Source: Rhododendron vialii (Eukaryota; Streptophyta; Magnoliopsida; Ericales; Ericaceae). From it: a DNA stretch of 64,000 nt. The stretch is taken from NCBI RefSeq assembly GCF_030253575.1, contig NC_080566.1, positions 14,354,501 through 14,418,500 on the forward strand, given 5' to 3'. Under the pieces are notes generated by a model. It searched no databases and was not told where the DNA came from. It was given only the letters and a program-made list of their open reading frames with translations. Of the stretch, positions 11,895-23,024 are shown piece after piece; the stretch's first letter is position 1; the number at the start of each line of letters is the position of its first letter. A program made the translations under genes and the position numbers.

Positions 11895-12225
11895 CTCTAT
11901 AAATGAAACCTTTTATCGTATCTCTTAAAATAGTAGACGTTGCAGCAAATCGGGTGTGCATGATTTGCAGCCATCTATACTATTCTAGCTCTGAGGCTTT
12001 CCTAAAACTAAAGGCAAATCTTTTGGTTCATGTCGTTTGCCTTAAAACTCTACTTAAACTCTCTTTCATGTAATTAACTTACCTATGATTTCAAAGTATT
12101 GTAAATATATGAAGACTGCTTCCAAAACAAATTCTACTGTAACAGTGCCAATACTCCAAACATGCATGCAACACCTCCTACCAATACCAAGCATGAGATA
12201 CCTCGTGCGAGCCCATGCTAATCAC
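11895..12225. other. 3' flank of the RPA1-like pseudogene, nothing coding
   Basis: AT-rich sequence after the pseudogene stop, possibly its former 3' untranslated region. No feature is recognised. Confidence 0.4.
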
Positions 12226-14560
12226 CTAGTATTCTTTTAAAATCAATGACCTACGTAGCAAAGTGAATAAGGTACCGCATAATTTTGTGTTATAAATGTA
12301 TCGCTTCTTTGCACTATGAACACAATTTATATGCGCATTTTGCAAAAAGGCATAACATGCAATCAATTTTGTTTTTCGATCTGAATTTTGTGGGCGCACG
12401 CCCCAAAAATTGCGAGATAGATGGGTGAGCCCTCTTTTAAAAGAGCATGACGAAACGCTCAATTCAGAGTTGCCACTTGGGTTTAAAGGTCTACCACCCA
12501 AGGAACCAAACTTGAAACGTTACTCTGTGTTTTGATTTGAAAAAGGCTTGTTTTTGGTCCGTCGTCACCAGAATATCTTAGATTTGAGAGCTAGGTTACG
12601 AGAGGAGAAAGTTTTTAATGCACCCCTCTCGCCCAATCCGAAGATCGGTCTCTACTCGGGCATTTGTAAAATGTTTGCGATTCTATTTCATTAATCATTT
12701 TTTAGCCAGTTAAGGCAAGGGAACAATTTAATGGGATTAAAACTATAACATGTTTGCAAGATGTGATAGATGACATGCTCACTTTATTGAAACAGATAGA
12801 ATAGGATAAAAGCAGACTCCTGTGGGAATTTAAACAGATGGGAGGCCACTATTTTGGAGCGACATGTCGTGGAAGAAACCAGCATGCACTGATCAAGTCA
12901 CTGCATGCTGACAAGTCTCTACTCGGGCATTTGTAAAACATTTGGGATTCTATTTCATTAATCATATTTTAGCCAGTTAAGGCAAGGGAACAATTTAAAG
13001 GGATTAAAACTATAACATGTTTGTAAGATGTGATAGATGACATGCTCACTTTATTGAAACAGATAGAATAGGATAAAAGCAGACTCCTGTGGGAATTTAA
13101 ACAGATTGGAGGCCACTATTTTGGAGCGACATGCCGTGAAACTAGCATGCACTGATCAAGTCACTGCATGTTGACCCAACCTGCGCGCATCAATCCATAA
13201 CCCATGCGCGCAAATAGGTTTAAGCCCACATCTCCTATTTTCAACCCTCTGAGCTCTAGAAGGACCGGTGCACACCTAAGATAAACCTAGCAGTTAAAAT
13301 AGCAGTTAAATATATAGTTATAGACAATTGAATGGGCTCGAAAGCCAAACAAATGAATAAACACCCCATAAATAGTGTGGGGATAAAAACAATGGCATAA
13401 GCCAAGTTACCCATACAAAGGCCAGCCATTGGTTAGAGATGAACCAGCGCGCGCGGGTAGATCACTGTCGCGCGCAAGTTTGAGCCATCCTACTAGTGTT
13501 TGGTTTTGCATGTCTTGGGTTTTGGGACATGACCAGAAAGACCCCAGGCGTATTCTATTGAAATAGATATGAATATTGAAAGACAACTAGCAGTTTTAAC
13601 ATGGAAAAAATAATAGTCTAGTTTTTAACATGCTTGCAGTGATGTACATACAATTAAAAGCACAAAATAACAGGATTCCAGTCCCCACGCAAGATCTGTG
13701 TGCGCAGCTGTGAAATGGTGCGCGCGAGCTATGCACCGGCGCGCACTGGTCCCCTGTAATACGATTTTTGAAACCTTGCTAGTTTTAGGGCCAGAATTGG
13801 TGTTCATTACTAGTCTTGGCCTTGCCAGCCCCCCTTAGGGATCAGAACATAACACAATAGGTGTTTATACCTTTTGATTTCTAGGTTTGAAAGGTGGTTG
13901 AGCTTGAGTTTGAAGGATTGATTGGATGATGTTTGAATGGTGGTTATGTGTTGGTAGAGAACAAGTGGTGTATTACTTGAACTAGGGGGTTTGTCAATAA
14001 TTTCAAGTGATAGCCAAAGTTGTAACCCTTTTGAAGTGTGTGAGGGGTGTATATACAGGGCAAGGAGGGTGTAGGAGGAGTCCAAACAACCAAGTAATGG
14101 CTGATTGCTTTGGACTCTAAGTCTTCCCTCTCATTAAATAAGAGGGGAAAGGGTGATGGGAGAGGTGTGAGAAAGGGGAACATCCCCTTGCCCGCAGATT
14201 GTTGTTCAAATGAATAGAAGGTTCCAAAGTGCCCCAAAAGTCATTTGATCATGGCAAATATAGGCTGAGAAAAGGTGATGGGACAAGGCTTGACCAGCGC
14301 ACGCTAGTCCAGTCTGCCCCTGCCCTAGTCAATAATCAAAGTTGACCGTTGACCAACAGATGGCACATGGACCAGCGCGCGCTGGTTGTGAACCAACGCG
14401 AGCAAGTAGGATTCTGGCTTGAATTGACTAGGCTTAAGAGGGTATCGAACAATCAAAACTCAACCACTCGACATTTCTAGAGTGTTCTTGATCCGTTTCA
14501 TCAGTAGAGAATCAAAAATCGAAAGTAAATTAATCTGAAAACTCAGATTGGGGTGTGTAC
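12226..14560 (-). mobile_element. Ty3-type LTR retrotransposon remnant (LTR/leader region)
   Basis: No gag-pol survives. The stretch CACCCCTCTCGCCCAATCC with GGTCTCTACTCGGGC nearby resembles leader sequence of plant Ty3-type elements, and a related string recurs in reverse near 63260. Bases 13180-14410 contain repeated GCGCGC-rich words such as ACCAGCGCGCGCTGGT in an otherwise AT-rich context. A TATATACACCCC motif on the minus strand near 14050 suggests minus orientation. Clean LTR ends and target duplication were not found, so borders are approximate. Confidence 0.35.
12649..13173. repeat. Two-copy tandem duplication, 267-bp unit
   Basis: Copies at 12649-12915 and 12916-13173 both start TCTCTACTCGGGCATTTGTA and end TCACTGCATG(C/T)TGAC. 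They differ by a few substitutions and small deletions, so the duplication is fairly recent relative to the surrounding element. Confidence 0.92.
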
Positions 14561-14867
14561 TTGTTTAGAAGAAATATTTGTACTTACCTTCATGATATTC
14601 AAGTCCTTATAATGTTCAAGTGTACAATAGTGCAATTTCAATTAGATTCCTAGCTTGTAAATATTTTGATAGATGCATGATGATTACCATCACTTATGAT
14701 AAAAGACAGAAATGTGGGGTTCTTTTCTTCACAATAATAATCATATAATTTATGATTCATCATGGAAATCTACACCTATTTTTGCGTTGGAAAATGGTGC
14801 TTGTTAAATTACATGCAAGTACACTTTGTACAACGGCAGCAAGTTAAAACTATGATAATACACTTTA

Positions 14868-14993
14868 GGCCATGTTCCGCTAATGTTTTTATTTTTTAAA
14901 TATTTATTTTATTTTTTACGAGACATGTCATTATATCACAATACATCATATTTAATTTAAATAGTAAGTACTTATTTCCCGTGGAACATGGCC
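14868..14993. mobile_element. Small MITE, 126 bp, TSD TA
   Basis: Perfect 11-bp terminal inverted repeats GGCCATGTTCC / GGAACATGGCC flanked by TA on both sides. The interior is AT-rich and non-coding. A TA duplication suggests a Tc1/mariner-type origin. A related, one-ended copy is at about 19872-19985. Confidence 0.8.
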
Positions 14994-15747
14994 TAAGAGT
15001 ATCAATTAGAAGGCTAAATTCGACATCAAAGTCTACACAGTGGAGGATTTTAAGGGTTTCTTAAGGTAATCGAAAATTGAAATTGTAATTTACTATTGAG
15101 GTATTTTGTCCGATTGTTGGTTGGATGATTTCTTAGATTTTCTTTTCCCCTCGATGTACCCCTTTTTGAGATTTATAAAATGTTTCGTTTGTCGAGAAAA
15201 AAGAAAAAAGAACAATGAAGTTGAGGAGGAAATTCAAAAGTAACTTTGTCCCATGTAGGTTGTAATTTTTACACAAAATGAAATTATTATTTTTTGGATC
15301 AATAAACAAAGTACTTTCGATCAATATAATTTTTGAACTTTTTGGTACCAATTTGTAGAAGTAATCGTGATCTTCGAATTGATGCAAGAATAAAAATCTT
15401 CTACATGGAAAAAACTTCAATTTAATTAAAAAGTCAAATAAAATAGACGAAAAGAACATACAAATAAATGACAAAAAATTTGTCAATCAGAAATTTAAAA
15501 AAAAAAAATACAACCAAGAAACAGATGATATATATACCTGCCTTATTTATTGTTTTAGTATTAGATACAGCACACGACTCCTGTCTAGCCGCCTTATTGA
15601 TTCATACAGCCATACACCTTTTTTCTTTACTTTTTAGGGACAAATCTAAAAATTTATTGACAGTAACAATGACCTACAAGGAATAAATTAAGTGTAAATC
15701 GATCCGGCGGGGTGGAATAAAATTCATGGGTATACTTCTTGAAACTT
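14994..15747. other. Non-coding region downstream of the EGF-like gene
   Basis: AT-rich sequence with short chance ORFs. The part next to 15748 is the likely 3' untranslated region of the minus-strand gene. Confidence 0.4.
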
Positions 15748-18700
15748 CTACTTCCAAAGAGCCATGGCAATGGACATGAGGGATATTATAAGCATCCAAT
15801 TGAACTTTCCCGGCAGAAATGAGGTAGCTGCAAAAACCAAGGACCAGACAGAAGTATATCAGATTTGCGAATTTTCTCTTCAAATCCGAATTTTATAGTT
15901 TCCAATGCTAAATTAATTTGTGGGAAGAAAGAAAAGGAAAATGAATTACAGCACTAACTCGAGAGGAACTAAATTCGACGACAGTGCGTTAGGAAAAATA
16001 TCTCCAAATCAGATTGAGCCCGGGCTCAAATGGATTGAGCATGGGCTACTCACAATAAAAGCTCAAGATTTTCTAAAGTGTGTTGAGTTCCGGTTTAGAT
16101 GGCTCAGGCTAAAGTTATTTGACGCCAAATTAAATAGAGCCGAATTGCATAAAATCTCCACCTTGACGAGATTATTGGCTTCTACACTATAAATGGTCGA
16201 TTCTTGAACGAACACTTCAGCTGTAAATTTTTCTTCTGTTAAAATTGATCTAATTATCTTTTAAATTGCAAAAATTTCCCATCATTGTCATATTTGCTTT
16301 CAGTATATTTAGACCATCATGAGAGTGGAGCATCCAAAATCAGAGGCACAAAAGTTCTAGTTCTAAGAATAATGTCTACAGTCTGACATTTCTACGTCAC
16401 TTGGCTATATTACAACAAGCTTGGTACTCGATCCTTACGCACGGTAGTAAGGATCGAGAAAATCCTGTTAGGCCTAATAAAATTTACCCAGACGACTTAT
16501 GCCTTATTAGCAGATGTAGAAATCTTAGTGAGAACATAACACAATGAAAAATAAACTCTATCGAAAATCGGCCACATAGGAGAAAGAGTTAAGCAATGAG
16601 CTTCTTTTTTTATTTTTAGTAAACACACTTGGTGTAATATCATGTAGAACATAACACAAAATAACAAAATAGAATAGGTGGTGATAGTTTTTTTTTTTTG
16701 TTTTTTGGTAGGTATCCCGGGCTAGTTTGTGCGCATCTCGGACTAATTTCTACAGTCTCTCACATAGCCGTTTTACACGCTTACATGTGGGAGCAAGGTG
16801 ATCCCAAGAGTAGTTTGCAAGAAAAATCGAATCGAAAATCTTGAGATGGAGCAAAGTAGCAAACACCTAAATATCAGACTAAAATCATTTGACCAACCCA
16901 TTGGGGTTTGTGATAGTTCTTTTCGTTTTTCTAGAAGCTGATCAATTTTGACTCCTCAAATTTCAATGGAGAAAAGGATACCAACACTTTCACATCGGAA
17001 CACATATGTTCCTTTCATAACATATCTTCTTCTAAACCAATCAAAACCTGCTTCTGGGCACGGATGTACTGGAAAGTCTTTGATTTTGGCCAAGAGGCAC
17101 CATGGTTGACTTAACCCGCTTTAAGATATTGGTTTTTGCAAGAAACGTTTCAACCTTGTCGACCCTCACTTTTTAGGGGTTTAAAGTAAAAACAAAAAAA
17201 TAGATCCTTTTGTTGGATTATATAAGGGGTAAAAAAATAGGAGAGCTCTCCTAAATTTAAAATTTTTTGGAGGCTTAAAGCGGCCACAACACAAATTTTA
17301 ACTGATCAGGATCGGCTCTGCATTTCAAAGTATATTTAGGACTTATATGCCACCAAGACCAATTTAGGCTCGGTTTGGGGAAAAAGATAATTGTGATTAT
17401 TAGTTTATTTATTGGCTTACCCAGTCAATTATAAACCCAATTAAAAAAGCTAACTCATTTTCAGTGTTTTGGTTTGGTTGATATGTCGTGGATCGTGAAT
17501 GTCACAAAGGGTGAAGCTTACTGAAAAAAAAAAAAAAAAAAATTGGAATGATTCAGATTTGTTCGTGAGGCTAGTCAATAGTAAGGAGGACAATTCATTA
17601 AGGTAAGGATGAGCAACATAAAATCCTATGCCTGGACGTAGTGTTAATTGCTGAAAATTGTGTTTATTATGGATAATTGATGATTAGGATTCACAATTGC
17701 TTTTTAATTGATGTGTAATTGGTTTGAATGATTCAGCTATTACAAACTCAATATAAAGTTGCGCCAGGCCTTGGGGGGCAATTTGCTCACTTAACTTAGG
17801 ACACTCGAAATCATATCGAATACCGAATTTTTTGAACCGTGTCTTTAGACACAAGCATGCGCTAGTTCAAATTAAACAAATAATTAGCATAGCCTGACGT
17901 GTTTATATAGAGTCGGCCGATGGGACATTGTTTTCATGAGTTAATATCACTATATGTGGTAACATCACATGCACGCGTTGGATGGTCGTTATAAACATTT
18001 ATGCCTAAGTGCCATTTTTCAACAGTTTAGTATTAAACATTTGTCAACCAAATAATTTCAAATAGCCTATCGTGAAATTAATTAATAGCGTGCACATACG
18101 AGATTTGTGGTCTCAATATATGTATACCATGCATTGCGATCAAAAGAATCATCTAGAATGGTTATCTCACCTCGGTTATTATTGTCTGAAGACGTTGAAT
18201 TTGAAACCTTGATTCCAAGCTTTCCACAGTCGGATCCAATGGCGCCTAAAAGAAAACAAAATATGGAAAGCCACGTCAAACTATCAATAAATTTCATTAG
18301 GAAAATTAAAAGCCAATCAGAGACAATTTTTTTTGCAAAAAATTTGCCACTTTTCTTAGTCGTCCTTTCTGAATTTTCGTTAGATTCTCGTCTATTGTTT
18401 TTGATTAATCATCTATTTTGACAAGTAAAATCTGAAAGGTAAAGAAATATGATCAAAAGCAAATGAATTTTCGTTAGATTCTCATCTATTGTTTTTGATT
18501 AATCATCTATTTGGACAAGTAAAATCTGAAAGGTAAAGAAATATGATCAAAAGCAAAGAAATTTTTTGCTAAAGACCTATAATACAAACTGTCTTTAATG
18601 GGAAAAGTTTTTCCTAATTATTCTTAAAGACAATTGGTACTTTGATGTATAGTGAACTCTTGACCTTTTGTTAAAATTTTTAGTATTAATTGATCATCCG

Positions 18701-20789
18701 TCTTGAGGACAGCAATAAACTGATGTCGACAAAACTTGAAATTTTTTTAGAAAAATGAACAAAAAGGTGGTAAAATTGCAAATTTCAAACCTTTTTTTGT
18801 CTTTAGAAATTTTTTAAACGTTTGTCATAATTTTATACTTTTTTAGATCTGTTATTATCATATCTAACAAATATTTTAAACAAAGAAAACTATTTTTTTA
18901 ATTTAGGAAAAATGCTCCAAGCATAAGTTTATTGACTCTTACAGTCGCTGTAGCATGGGAATGCGGAGACGTTGAGAAGATTATAATAACCGGTTTTGCA
19001 TTGGCAGGTATGAGTATATGTCAAATTCTTTGTGCATGTGCCTTCTCCACAGTAGATCCAATAACAAGCTACAAAAACCCCACAAAATCATATCACTACA
19101 TGTGATATTATAGATTACATCACAAGGTGTAATATATATAGCTTGAAATTTGAAATTGTGTTTGGTTTTCTTTTGTTAATGTTTCATGTTTAAAAAATTT
19201 GGTGGTTTAAAATCATTGAAAAAAGTAAAGGAAAGTTTGAAAACTCTTGCAGTTGTCCTACCATTCCCTTTTCTTTTGATGTCTATCTGTTTTCTCCTGA
19301 AGAAAATGTGATTAGAAACATTTTAGCTTTTGAATAATAGTGTGCCAAATAGAGTTTATTTCGGTTTTCCCCAAAACCCATATAAAAGAAAAAGCGATAT
19401 CATAACAAACATGTATGATAAATGATACACTCAGTACCCATCCCACAATTTTACTCCAATACGAAAATTTGTAAGATTTTGAATAAAAGTGAACTTTCAT
19501 GTATAAAGTTTCAAACTTTGCACAAATTCACAGAACTAATTGAGATTTTTAATATATGGTGCAAGAATTAATTTGAAAAGGTATACACGAAATTAAGTAT
19601 TTTATTTTCTTTCATAATTTACCTTACTTTTCACAATAAATTAAAATTTGGGGATGAAAGAAGTAATAAAAATAATGTGAGGATATAAGAGTGATTACGA
19701 TCAAAGATAGACAGATTATATGGGACGGCCGGAGCTGGAGGAGCGGCGGGCATGCACGAATAGTCAACGGAACCTGCAGCAAATTAAGACAATAAATTAC
19801 TAAATTAAGTCTATTAAGAAAAGTTGTTTGTTACAAGCATTGACCCATTTTTTGGAAAAAAAACAGTATTAGGCCCCGTTCTGCTAAGTTTTTTTTTTTT
19901 TTTTTCTACTTTACAAGATAAGTCATTCTCTTACAATACATCACTTTTAATTCAAAAAATAAGTATTTATTCTAGTTAATGAAAGGTGTTCTCCCATTCC
20001 ATAGTGATTATATCTCATTACGAAAGTCATGCTATTATGTAAATAAAAAATAAAGCAAATTTGTGAAAGGTTTTTCAAATTCTTTTGTACTAATTTAAAA
20101 TTTTCAATTACTACACATTTTTAACTTCTTGTGAAAAATTTGGGAAAATTATGCATGAAAATGCAGTAGTTTCTATTTTAAAAATTATATATCTTAATGA
20201 ACCATCGTCATCATGGTTTTAAATAAATTCCGTTATGTATTCTATCAGTCAATTAATACGTAATGAGATTTCGGACCGCCGATAGCGTTACATACTAATA
20301 TATCGGCCGATATATATACATAGTTCAATATTGGCTGATACATGACTGTTACAATTTCCAATACCGTAATTTAAAACCCTGATCGTCATATAACAGAAGA
20401 TCGAACATGAAAAAACGCAGATGGCAGCTAGGAGAACGAAAGGGAAAAAAAGAGGAATGATTATGAAGTTGATCTTACAATTTGGGACGACGCAAGGAAG
20501 AAACTGTAAATCAGATTCGTCGTCAAGGAGGGTGCGTTTCCAGTTGGATTCGCATTCACATTTGAAGTTGAATGGGGACCCAATAGCTGTTTGGCACGTT
20601 CCTTTTCCACATTCCACTTCATTGCATATGTTATCTGTCCACCACGTAATAATTTATCAAACAAACATAATAATTTAATTCATTAAAAAAAACTATAATT
20701 CAACAAAAATACACATAATAATTCAACAAATTACGCTCTATACCTATAAAACTGACAACACTCTGGTTCTGGCCATGATGCATGCATGT

Positions 20790-20846
<57 letters not shown>

Positions 20847-20962
20847 GTACCAAAGTAAGGAGATAGAATAGGTGGGATACCACTGTCTCCTTTAACAACA
20901 CTCCCAGGAACCAGTGCTACCAGAACGATAGCTAGAAAAGTCATGATCAAATTAGCTGAAGC

Positions 20963-20965
<3 letters not shown>
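15748..20965 (-). CDS. EGF-like cysteine-rich secreted or GPI-anchored protein, six exons, 208 aa
   Basis: Exons, all minus: 20851-20965, 20479-20634, 19699-19773, 18943-19068, 18171-18245, 15748-15827. They total 627 nt (208 aa plus stop) and every intron is in phase 1. Order: signal peptide (MASANLIMTFLAIVLVALVP), first Cys-rich EGF-like module with CNEVECGKGTC and CECESNW, a Pro/Ala linker (PAAPPAPAVPYN), second module with CYWIYCGEGTC, CQCKTGYYNLLN and FPC, a short CAIGSDCGKLGI exon, a Ser/Asn-rich stretch, and a hydrophobic tail ATSFLPGKFNWMLI... ending ALWK. The tail after a Ser/Asn region suggests a GPI-anchor signal or C-terminal membrane segment. Possible N-glycosylation sites are NLT, NVS and NST. 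Resemblance to a conserved plant family annotated as EGF-like or notch-like is from memory; function unknown. The start was chosen for the signal peptide just after a GA/CT-repeat leader. The model looks intact. Confidence 0.85.
15828..18170. other. Long last intron (2.3 kb) of the EGF-like gene
   Basis: Bounded by a GTGAG donor and a TTTTTGCAG acceptor on the minus strand. It contains AT-rich sequence, homopolymer runs (for example near 17525) and no recognisable gene or complete transposon. Confidence 0.6.
18371..18558. repeat. Two-copy tandem duplication, 94-bp unit, inside intron 4
   Basis: Copies at 18371-18464 and 18465-18558 both begin GAATTTTCGTTAGATTCT and end GATCAAAAGCAAA, with very few differences. 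Confidence 0.9.
19872..19985. mobile_element. One-ended relative of the 14868 MITE, in intron 2
   Basis: GGCCCCGTTCTGCTAAG, then a T-run, then a segment similar to the 14868 element (GTCATT...CAATACATCA...TTTAATT...AAGTATTTATT). The right terminal repeat is lost, so this is a decayed or truncated copy. Confidence 0.5.
20807..20842. repeat. (GA)n microsatellite in intron 1 of the EGF-like gene
   Basis: Pure GA array next to the intron-1 donor, preceded by a GT-run. Seen as CT on the gene strand. Confidence 0.9.

Positions 20966-20967
<2 letters not shown>

Positions 20968-21005
<38 letters not shown>
20968..21005. repeat. (GA)n array in the 5' leader of the EGF-like gene
   Basis: GA array directly upstream of the ATG at 20965; on the gene strand it is a CT-rich leader. 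An in-frame upstream ATG gives a Leu/Ser-repeat extension that I treat as untranslated. A TATA-like run lies at about 21008-21020. Confidence 0.85.
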
Positions 21006-21007
<2 letters not shown>

Positions 21008-21484
21008 CATATATATTTTACCTATCAGGGGCTGGTGCATGTATATATGAACTTGTGGATTGAAAATTTCCTCATAGAAGCTTCTTTTCCAAGTAAACGG
21101 TAGAAGCTTTCTTCGCTATTACTAATTTATGAAGTGGGTTAAGTTTTTTCAACAAAAAAGAAAAGAAGAAGTGGGTAAGTGGCGATTTGGGCAATTTTTC
21201 TACAATAATCGATTGTCATATTATTAATTGTTTGAACCATTCATTTCCTTCTATTGTTATCTGCAAAGAAGTCAAAGGATTTGACTTCCATGATCCAAAT
21301 TGCAGGTCGTTAACTCGCAAGGGTACTTCTAGAAGCTTCTAAATGTTAGAATAATTTATCGTGTACATTTAATCAATGTTTTCGTAAATAATCAAACTAA
21401 TTGTAAGATCAATCATAAAGTACGTATGTGTGGGGTTTAACCGTTTATGTGTCATCATAAAAAAATTGAGTGTCAAATACAGTA

Positions 21485-21590
21485 AATCATTTGGCATTCT
21501 ATATTTACACCAAAAAAAAAATACAGTAAATGCATAAAAAAAAATCATTTGACATTCTATATTTACACAAATACAGTAAATGCATAAAGG
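21485..21590. repeat. Two-copy tandem duplication of about 55 bp
   Basis: The words ATTCTATATTTACACC and TACAGTAAATGCATAAA occur twice in the same order, separated by A-runs. Confidence 0.75.
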
Positions 21591-21659
21591 ACTGTAATTC
21601 TAATTACAGTATATTGGATATCAATTTATCAGGTTCACACCAACAATAAATCTCATATA

Positions 21660-22221
21660 CGAGTCCTATATAAAATATAGAGTCCAACATCGGAAAAGAA
21701 TTGGAAGTGAAGGTATAGTTACTGTATAATTCGAGATTAATCTTTTAAGTCACGTGATTAAAGCTAAGGGTTAACAAGTCAGCTGTCACATGTCGTTATA
21801 GGTGGTATCAGAGTTTACACCAACCGGAAGTGTAGAGCGGGTCCCACAAGGAGACGTGCTCGGGTGGGCCTGACAAGTGAGGAGCTTGAGGTGCTTTGGG
21901 CAGGTCCCACATGAGACGAGCTTGATGAGCTTTGGTAGTTGAAAGTGATGGACCATGGGTAGGGGTGATTTTGGTTTGGATTTGGTTGATTCGGGGTGAA
22001 ATTTTCGAAGACCAATTTGGTTTGGGGTGAATCGTTCCAGGTCCGACCCCGACTAGTTCGGTTCGGGATGACTTTGGTTCAGTTCAATTCGGGATGAGTT
22101 CGGTCCATTCGAGGATTTCAGTTCGCTCGAAATGGGCCTTAGTCATATTAATGGTGGTTTAACGACTAACTTACAAAACGAGATTGTATGAATGATTCAA
22201 ATAGCACTTAAGTTCCATGTT
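21660..22221. other. Non-coding region with LTR/PBS-like debris
   Basis: GAGTCCAACATCGG near 21680 resembles the start region of short plant LTRs, and TGGTATCAGAG at about 21805 equals a tRNA-Met primer-binding site. From about 21960 to 22130 there is a degenerate GGTTCGGGATGA-type repeat. Possibly a small, gene-less LTR element remnant; ends not resolved. Confidence 0.3.
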
Positions 22222-22226
22222 CAAAC

Positions 22227-22359
22227 CGTTAGAATAGAGTTGGACTTAGTCCCACATTGGTTGCTTATGTTATGTAATTAGTCGCCACATAATATAAATA
22301 AAGCTCACATGTGTTAGGGTTAGTTAACGCCCTATACACTTTTCATTATTTCTCTCACA
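22227..22359 (+). repeat. 5' LTR of copia element 1 (133 bp)
   Basis: Matches the 3' LTR over GTTGGACTTAGTCCCACATT and downstream. It contains a TATAAATA-like box (TAATATAAATAAAGC) and ends ACA just before the primer-binding site. Confidence 0.88.
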
Positions 22360-22388
22360 ATATGGTATCAAAGCGGGATCTTAACCTT

Positions 22389-22700
22389 AATCCTAAATTA
22401 TCACAACCCTAGCCTTTGTACATAATCCCTACAATCTTAGCCTAAACCCTAGCCTTTGTACATAATCCCTAAAATCACAATCCTATCCTAGCCTCTGCCT
22501 TAACCCTAACCCTAATCCTAATTCACAGATTACTGTTCATCATCGGCACTGTTCACTAATTACTGTTCATCATCGTACTATTCATCGATTACTGTTCACT
22601 GTCGTACTGTTCACTGATTACTGTTCATCGCGCACTATTCATCATCGTTACTGTTCATTGCGCACTATTCATCGCCTTTATTGTTCATCATTGTTGGGTA
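22389..22700. repeat. TACTGTTCATC-type degenerate tandem array in copia 1 leader
   Basis: First come CCTAGCCTTTGTACATAATC repeats (two copies), then about a dozen variants of TACTGTTCATC(ATCG) between about 22520 and 22700. Non-coding leader between primer-binding site and the pol reading frame. Confidence 0.8.
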
Positions 22701-23024
22701 CTGTTCCGTTACTCTTATGCACTGATTGTTCTGGTAATTTTGAATTTTTTGGTCAATTTACAGTTTATCCTTTCCAATAGATGGTAGTTTGGGTATGTTA
22801 AAGTCTAATTTTGATTATTGGATTGTGTTGAGTTATTTGGTCTATGTTGGCATATAAGCTCTTGGTTGTTGCTCGATATTGGGATATGTTGTTCGGTGGC
22901 AACTTTGGTTTTGTTGGATGCATATGTGGTCGTGCCCTTGGTCGTTAGCCGGTCAATCAGTTCCTTATCTCTTGTTTAATGGCCGTTTGTTGGTGGAGTA
23001 TTTGGTTGGTTGATCTATCGGTAG

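Noticed and set aside
20744-21040. Upstream in-frame extension of the EGF-like protein
   Set aside because: The extra N-terminus is only Leu/Ser from the CT repeat; the ATG at 20965 gives a proper signal peptide.
22385-22530. CCCTAA-like words suggesting interstitial telomere repeats
   Set aside because: Irregular words within the copia leader, not a regular TTTAGGG array.
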